DNA from: Odiellus spinosus
Lineage: Eukaryota > Arthropoda > Arachnida > Opiliones > Phalangiidae
Direction of reading: 5' to 3'
DNA length: 64,000 nucleotides
Assembly (NCBI GenBank): GCA_963920705.1
Contig: OY987239.1
Coordinates: 10,011,504 to 10,075,503, forward strand
The position numbers and the translations under genes were made by a program. Shown in pieces: positions 57,835-64,000 of this stretch (position 1 is the stretch's first letter; the number at the start of each line of letters is the position of its first letter). The notes beneath the pieces were generated by a model. It saw nothing but the letters and a program-made list of their open reading frames with translations, was not told the DNA's origin and searched no databases.

Positions 57835-58423
57835 ATGATCGCGCCAGATGGCGCCAGGGACTCCAGCCAGAGAGAGAGAAAACTCTCAACTGTCGACGAA
57901 AACATGGGTGTAACACGAAAAATTTGCCCTTTTTTAGGGAGTAAACGCGCTGAAAGCTACGTTCCTTCCCCCATCTACATCTGTATTTCGAGCTATCTTT
58001 CTTTAACGTGTAGTGATGACGTCATCACTCCACGTTTACATTCGTTTTACGTTCCTTAGTTTTACCAATTAGTTCTTGGTATTAGAGAAGAGAAATTATC
58101 CACTGTATCACGTTTTCAAAGGATCATCGTGCAACCGGAATTATAAGAGGAGACTTTCAATAGGGAGTATCATGGGATTTGCAGTATCTTCGGCAAAGGT
58201 ATCAAAATGGCTTATGTACCCGACGCTATCCTTAAATAAACCAATATATATTCCTATACGCGCTCCCTTTTCAACTAATCTTAAGCCCCGTATGTCGGTA
58301 AATACAGATACATACAATACACCAGCCAGAGAACTTGTTAAAGGGAAGTGTAAAGAAAATCAGGTGAACATTTCAGATTTTGGTCCAATTTTATTTATTC
58401 ACAATCCGAAGTTTAGCTCTTAA
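57835..58423. other. Spacer; open frame of unknown status
   Basis: An open frame at 58076-58423 (plus; from its internal ATG, MGFAVSSAKVSKWLMYPTLS) ends just before copy e. No domain is recognised and no splice context is decisive. Confidence 0.3.
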
Positions 58424-58870
58424 CTGTTATTCGTATATTTTCAGATATTTTATTTTCGGATAAATTGTAACTAAAACAATGAAATGTCTATATTCGTTTA
58501 ATTGTTAAAAGGTTTACCCGAAGATAAGCCTTCGCCGCTTTATCTACCTACAAATTACTCGTTTTCAAACGTATAACGATGGATAAGAAATTCACGTTTC
58601 CAGCCAGAATTAGTCTAAAATATAAGAAAAAATTTCAAAATTGGCTTTTAATTCGAAGAATATAAATAAAACGACGAAACTAAGATTTTAAATCATCTTT
58701 TTATTCGTTATTTTTCACGGAAAATAAATTTTGAATGTTTTTTATCCGAACGTATAACGCGGATAATATTCTAAGAAGGCCATTTTTGGATAAAAACGGA
58801 TATGGATTATGTTTTTTTACTTTATCTTCGAATAAGTTAACTCGAATGAAAAATAGTCTATTTTTAATCT
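58424..58870 (-). mobile_element. Mariner-like MITE, copy e
   Basis: Opposite orientation; carries TAAGCCTTCGCCGCTTTATC, GCCAGAATTAGTCT and CGACGAAACTAAGATTTTAA. Terminal GAGCTCGG is missing. Confidence 0.75.
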
Positions 58871-59069
58871 TCAACAATAAGAAAATGTAGTCTGTAATTC
58901 ACCCTAGCTCGTGATGCAGGCGCAAAAAGGTAACCATGGTAACCACGGAAACTTGGCAATCTTTTTATCCCACATATCCCTCCTGACTCAATATAGAGAG
59001 AATATCTCAGTCTATAACTTATGCCTGGCACCCAATATTGGTCAGACCACTATATTAAACGCTACAGAT

Positions 59070-59415
59070 ATTAGCCGCGTTCATACTAGACCTTGGAATC
59101 GATTTAAACGTTTCGCATGAGTCTTGAGCCGCGTTCACACTACAGACTTCGAAACCGTTTTGAACCGTTTTGGAAAGGTCAAATTATAAAATTTTCAGGT
59201 CACCCGTCTAGACCTTTAATCAAGGAACAAAATTAATATCTTAAAAAGTCGATTTGAACATCCGAAACGGTTTGAAAACGGTTCCAAAGTGTCAAGTGTG
59301 AACGTAGCTTTGTGAACGGGAAACCGTGTTATCTCGAATCGATTCGATTTCTCGAAACTGCTACGATAAATCGATTTATAAAGATAATGCGTCACGCTTA
59401 AAACGATTCCTAGTG
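59070..59415. mobile_element. Decayed GCCGCGTTCATACTAG element
   Basis: Starts TTAGCCGCGTTCATACTAGA like the intron-1 MITE of the transporters. Holds an inner second copy of GAGCCGCGTTCACACTACAG and AACCGTTTTGAACCGTTTTG palindromes. The right end is not preserved. Confidence 0.6.
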
Positions 59416-59434
59416 ATTTGAATATCGGTTTGAC

Positions 59435-59773
59435 CAGAAGCCGATGAAACCCTCCTTTGAAGCCCACTACTATAATGTTCCATATAGCGCTCCTCTCTGT
59501 ATGGGTAAAATTCCCAATTTTACGAGATCGGAGGGGTCCTACTTCATACCCCCCTGTCTTCGGAAAATTGGAAATTCTCTCTCTCCACAAACGACGACGT
59601 TTTTTTTGACGAACTCCGAGGCTGCTAGAGATATTCGCTCGACGAACTCCCGCTACGAAAATATCTACCGTTAGGAGGCGTACGAATCGCGATTTTTGAA
59701 ACTAACCCATACAGAGAGGGGTAGACAAGACCAGGGAGTAATAGACTTCAAAGGAGGGTTTCATCGGCTTCTG
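59435..59773. mobile_element. CAGAAGCC MITE, copy 9
   Basis: Full-length copy with a perfect 7-bp direct repeat GTTTGAC (59428-59434 and 59774-59780). Inserted into the decayed 59070 element region. Confidence 0.9.
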
Positions 59774-60013
59774 GTTTGACCACTAAAGATGCCCATATAT
59801 GGAATTAAGACATTAACATTATTCCTAGTCTTTGGCCAAAATACCATAACTCGACCTTATGTCTATGGTATGTCAAGAAGCCATCCCTAAATGGAAGGCA
59901 GTGGACCTTTTGGACAAGGTTTTGAGTACAGAATACTCTCGGAATTGACTCTTCTGCCTCTTGCGGAATTTTTTGATCATGGGGTGATCCGCTCTGGCTA
60001 TTAGACATAAGGG

Positions 60014-60573
60014 TAGAGATCGGAATTCGTATAATTTTTATTAATTGGATAAAATCTACTAAATTCTGATGTATATTATCTGTTTGATTAAAACATAGAC
60101 TTCATTCGAGTTAACTTATTCGAAGATAAAGTAAAAAAAAACGTAATCCATATCCGTTTTTATTATCCAACAAAAATGGCCTTATCTTAGAATATTATCC
60201 GATGCGTTATACGTTCGGATAAAAAACATTCAAAATTTATTTTCGTGAAAAATAACGAATAAAAAGATGATTTAAAATCTTAGTTTCGTTGTTTTATTTA
60301 TATTCTTCGAATTAAAAGTTAATTTGAATTTTTTTTCTTAATTTTAGACTAATTCTGGCTGGAAACGTGATTTTTTTTATCCATCGTTATACGTTTGAAA
60401 ACGAGTAATTTGTAGATAGATAAAGCGGCGAAGACTTATCTTCGGGTAAACCTTTTAACAATTATACGAATATACCAATTTCATTGTTTTAGTTACAATT
60501 TATCCGAAAATAAAATATCTGAAAATATACGAATAACAGAAGATAATGGATCGATCCGATTCCGAGCTCTATA
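60014..60573 (+). mobile_element. Mariner-like MITE, copy f, both ends present
   Basis: Runs from TA-GAGATCGGAATTCG to GATTCCGAGCTC-TA, giving the best view of the family's inverted ends and TA flanks. About 560 bp, non-coding. Confidence 0.8.
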
Positions 60574-60953
60574 TTGACATTCAACATCTCCTTATCACAT
60601 TCTTTAAATTAAGAAGGTTTGAGTCATCTAGAGATATAGTGTAAATGGGGTTGCTAAATGATAATCAGTCCCCAGTATAGTGTTGGAGGAACTTTAAGGC
60701 TCGTGTCACGCGGTGAGAGGGAAGTCAGACATACACGTTCTCGCTGTCAGTTGACGACCACAATGCTTTTGGAAGAGTGCTCGGCAATTAGTGGGTCGAA
60801 CAGGTCATCCTCGCCATGCCCTTATACACAGGATCAACTTACTATAGCCATTCTGTCGCTATGAGACACGGCGACACGGGTCTCTGATCATCTCTCCACC
60901 CCCAGGTCCCCAGTATGACAACGTCAGAGAGAAACTAAGAGATAAGGCCTAAT
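60574..60953. other. Spacer without a recognised gene
   Basis: A 68-codon open frame at 60658-60864 shows no known motif. GTCCCCAGTAT occurs twice (about 60668 and 60906). Confidence 0.35.
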
Positions 60954-61292
60954 CAGAAGCCGATGAAACCCTCCTTTGAAGTCTACTACTCTAATGTTCC
61001 ATATGGCGCACCTCTCTGTATGGGTAAAATTCCCAATTTTACGAGATCAGAGGGGTCCTACTTCATACCCCCCTGTCTACGGAAAATTGGAAATTCTCTC
61101 TCTCCACAAACGACGACGTTTTTTTGACGAACTCCAAGGTTGCTAGAGATATTCGCTGGACGAACTCCCGCTCCGAAAATATCTACCGTTAGGAGGCGTA
61201 CGAATCGCGATTTTTGAAACTAACCCATACAGAGAGGGGTAGACAAGACCAGGGAGTAATAGACTTCAAAGGAGGGGTTTCATCGGCTTCTG
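60954..61292. mobile_element. CAGAAGCC MITE, copy 10
   Basis: Full-length copy, but the flanks GCCTAAT and GATATAT do not match, so it may have moved by recombination or its duplication has decayed. Confidence 0.85.
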
Positions 61293-61680
61293 GATATATG
61301 TATATATTTTTTGAATCGTTTTTTAACGATCTTTCCGAAAATGCTACTCAGTTTTAATTTGTAGTTCATAATACATCCGTGAGGTTAAGCGAAGAAAAGT
61401 TCCTTCCATAATAATGTTATAGATTTAAAGCTGGTGTATAAGATGTATAAGCGTCGATGTCTAAATGGGCGAGCTTTTGGGTATTGCGTGTCATCACTAA
61501 TAGTTTCCGACTGAGGGTGTCGATCGAGGTAGGGAGATAAAGGTAATAGAGGCTCTAAGTGTTTTATAAAACTAACCTAGCCACGGCCACGGCGCCAACC
61601 ATCGATGAACGACGGAGTTAAGTACACATGAAACTGTAAGGGTGAATTTACAGCTGAGTGTAAACCAATTGAAAGGAATC
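61293..61680. other. Spacer without a recognised gene
   Basis: Fragments resemble the 3' flank of the transporter copies near 61300-61350 (TATATGTATATATTTTTT, TTCCGAAAATGCTACTCAGT). No open frame of note; no RNA gene recognised. Confidence 0.4.
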
Positions 61681-62125
61681 GAGCTCGGAATCGGATATCC
61701 ATTATCTTCTGTTATTCGTATATTTTTATATATTTTATTTTCGGATAAATTGTAACTAAAACAATGAAATTTCTATATTCGTATAATTGTTAAAAGGTTT
61801 ACCCGAAGATAAGCCTTCGCCGCTTTATCTATCTACAAATTACTCGTTTTCAAACGTATAACGATGGATAAGAAATTCACGTTTCCAGCCAGAATTAGTC
61901 TAAAATATAAGAAAAAATTTCAAATTGACTTTTAATTCGAAGAATATAAATAAAACGACGAAACTAAGATTTTAAATCATCTTTTTTTATTCGTTATTTT
62001 TCACGAAAATAAATTTTGAATGTTTTTTTATCCGAACCTATAACGTGTATAATATTCTAAGATAAGGCCATTTTTGGATAAAAATGGATATGAATTACTT
62101 TATCTTCGAATAAGTTAACTCGATA
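61681..62125 (-). mobile_element. Mariner-like MITE, copy g
   Basis: Starts GAGCTCGGAATCGGATATCC and carries the reverse of all family landmarks through TTCGAATAAGTTAACTCGAT. Confidence 0.78.
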
Positions 62126-62369
62126 TATTTCATGCATCTAGTCTTTAAGTAAGACCAAATTGAGCCAAATATGAAATTTACTCCACCAATATTTCCCCTC
62201 CATTCGGTAATTACGTTCATCGTGTAATCCCACTGGTAATCATATGACCGCTACGGGGGAGTAGGTCGAATAAGGCTAGCTTTTCGATACAGCTTTAGGA
62301 GACGTCCAGTCTGTTCAAAATTTGCCACTATAATGATACCGAAAAATAAAATGTTATGTAACAGATGCG

Positions 62370-62822
62370 CTTCATTCGAGTTAACTTATTCGAAGATAAA
62401 GTAAAAAAACGTAATCCATATCCGTTTTTATCCAAAAATGGCCTTATCTTAGAATATTATCCGCGTTATACGTTCGGATAAAAAACAATCAAAATTTATT
62501 TTCGTGAAAAATAACGAATAAAAAGATGATTTAAAATCTTAGTTTCGTCGTTTTATTTATATTCTTCGAATTAAAAGTCAATTTGAAATTTTTTCTTATA
62601 TTTTAGACTAATTCTGGCTGGAAACGCGAATTTTCTTATCCATCGTTATACGTTTGAAAACGAGTAATTTGTAGGTAGATAAAGCGGCGAAGGCTTATCT
62701 TCGGGTAAACCTTTTAACAATTATACGAATATACAAATTTAATTGTTTTAGTTACGAACAATTTATCTTCAAATAAAAAATATACGAATAACAGAAGATA
62801 ATGGATATCCGATTCCGAGCCC
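62370..62822 (+). mobile_element. Mariner-like MITE, copy h
   Basis: Runs from CTTCATTCGAGTTAACTTAT to GATATCCGATTCCGAGCCC, followed by TA. It is inverted relative to copy g, 245 bp away. Confidence 0.78.
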
Positions 62823-63080
62823 TAGTGTCGCAGATGGCGCCACTCGTCTCAGAGTTGCATATCTCTTTAGTACATCACTGTAAGATCTCTGAAATGAACC
62901 AAAACCACAATGATTAGTTCTACATAGCATATTTTAATATCCAAGAAGCCTCAACACGTCAACATAGGTTCCAGCGATAAAAAGTACCAGTAAAACCGGC
63001 AGAGCTCTTGCAATCCTATCTATATCTTGTCGGGGGTTAGATTTTCTCTCCCCCAATTCGTTTCCCATCATCCCTAAAAG

Positions 63081-63418
63081 CAGAAGCCGATGAAACCCTC
63101 TTTTGAAGTCTATTACTCCCGGGTCTTGTCTACCCCTCTCTGTATGGGTTAGTTTCAAAAATCGCGATTCGTACGCCTCCTAACGGTAGATATTTTCGGA
63201 GCGGGAGTTCGTCGAGCGAATATCTCTAGCAGCCTTGGAGTTCGTCCAAAAAACGTCGTCGTTTGTGGATAGAGAGAATTTCCAATTTTGCGTAGACAGG
63301 GGGGTATGAAGTAGGACCCCTCCGATCTCGTAAAATTGTGAATTTTACCCATACAGAGAGGCGCGCTATATGGAACATTAGAGTAGTAGACTTCAAAGGA
63401 GGGTTTCATCGGCTTCTG
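63081..63418. mobile_element. CAGAAGCC MITE, copy 11
   Basis: Full-length 338-bp copy with a perfect 7-bp direct repeat CTAAAAG (63074-63080 and 63419-63425). Confidence 0.92.
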
Positions 63419-63425
63419 CTAAAAG

Positions 63426-64000
63426 CTAGGGAACTATCCTAGCTATTATTCCCCCCTTCCAGTCAATAGGCATCTTCTCTGTAGAGCTCAGGATCTAGGC
63501 GGGAAAATCAGGAATTACAGGGGCTCTCAAACCTAGTTGGTACGTCTCGCGGTACGGTTGTGCACCGCAATTCCTCGCGGTAACCGATAACCTCTATTTC
63601 TAGCCACAGTGTTAGGTTGGTGTATTATAGGTTAGGTACTAAAAAAAGCAACAGGTGATTGTTATAACTTGGAGTCAATGTCACGCGACATCTACTGAAA
63701 ATTTAATTTAGAAATTGATTTGTGATACCCTACTTGTGACTTTAAACAGTGATGAATGTTTGTAAGTAACATGGTAATTATTTAATATAATTACATTAAT
63801 TTTAATTATCATTTCAAGTCTTGTATCGTAATAATGAAGGATGTAAAACATGGTAATGTGTTAAATAATCAGATTAGTTCAATTGAAACCGTAAAACTAT
63901 CATAATTAAAGTTAAAAATTAAAAAAATATTTTTATTTAAAAAATTTCGTTTTAAGTGACTTAAAAACTAAGTTTTCCATTAGTGTAAATTAGTGACATC
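63426..64000. other. AT-rich end of the window, nothing recognised
   Basis: No open frame, repeat or RNA gene that I can support. Confidence 0.5.

Noticed and set aside
61560-61630. Possible 5S rRNA-like piece (GGAGTTAAGTACAC)
   Set aside because: Only a short GTTAAG-like match; the remaining 5S promoter and helix sequences are absent.
40952-63409. Many open frames of 60-109 codons with KPSFEVYYSNV / SLCMGKIPNFTRS type sequence on both strands
   Set aside because: All are translations of CAGAAGCC MITE copies, present in both orientations because of the inverted ends; no independent evidence of coding.

Overview
The window is eukaryotic and almost certainly from an arthropod. Genes are AT-rich, carry short phase-conserved introns and sit far apart. 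A cellular RNA-dependent RNA polymerase (RdRP), a protostome-type ionotropic receptor (IR), tandem C2H2 zinc-finger genes and SLC16-like transporters occur together with a very dense load of short inverted-repeat transposons. RdRP genes survive in some arthropod lineages (chelicerates, springtails, some crustaceans and others). The sequence alone does not identify the species. No tRNA, rRNA or CRISPR feature was recognised.

Layout. 1-979: 3' part of an SREK1IP1 homologue. 979-5060: MITEs and AT-rich spacer. 5061-8737 (-): a three-exon, 245-aa protein with three U1-type (dsRNA-binding class) zinc fingers. It is head-to-head with 9981-21281 (+), a complete nine-exon, 1,422-aa RdRP with an intact DLDGD catalytic motif. 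Four RdRP introns are swollen by repeats, including a 2.9-kb array of 20-bp units. 21282-26010: spacer with two more minisatellites. 26011-36014 (-): three related C2H2 genes, with an IR gene between the first and second. The third zinc-finger copy is truncated. 36015-46308: spacer full of MITEs and one unrecognised exon. 46309-56369 (+): three tandem SLC16-like transporter genes, each three exons, sharing a promoter block and a MITE in intron 1. The middle copy has also taken in a 1.7-kb transposon carrying a THAP-domain gene. 56370-64000: MITE-rich spacer with no convincing gene.

The strongest biology is the divergent pair of an RdRP and a triple U1-finger protein, which could act together on double-stranded RNA (inference). 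It is followed by evidence that mobile elements are remodelling genes here. One MITE supplies the last 21 residues and the stop codon of the IR. A THAP-only transposon sits in a transporter intron. The RdRP introns show minisatellite birth next to and inside MITEs. Three non-autonomous families share a 7-bp target duplication and similar CA...TG ends, suggesting one undescribed mobilising enzyme. All exon models were built by reading splice sites and phase by eye and are not backed by transcripts.
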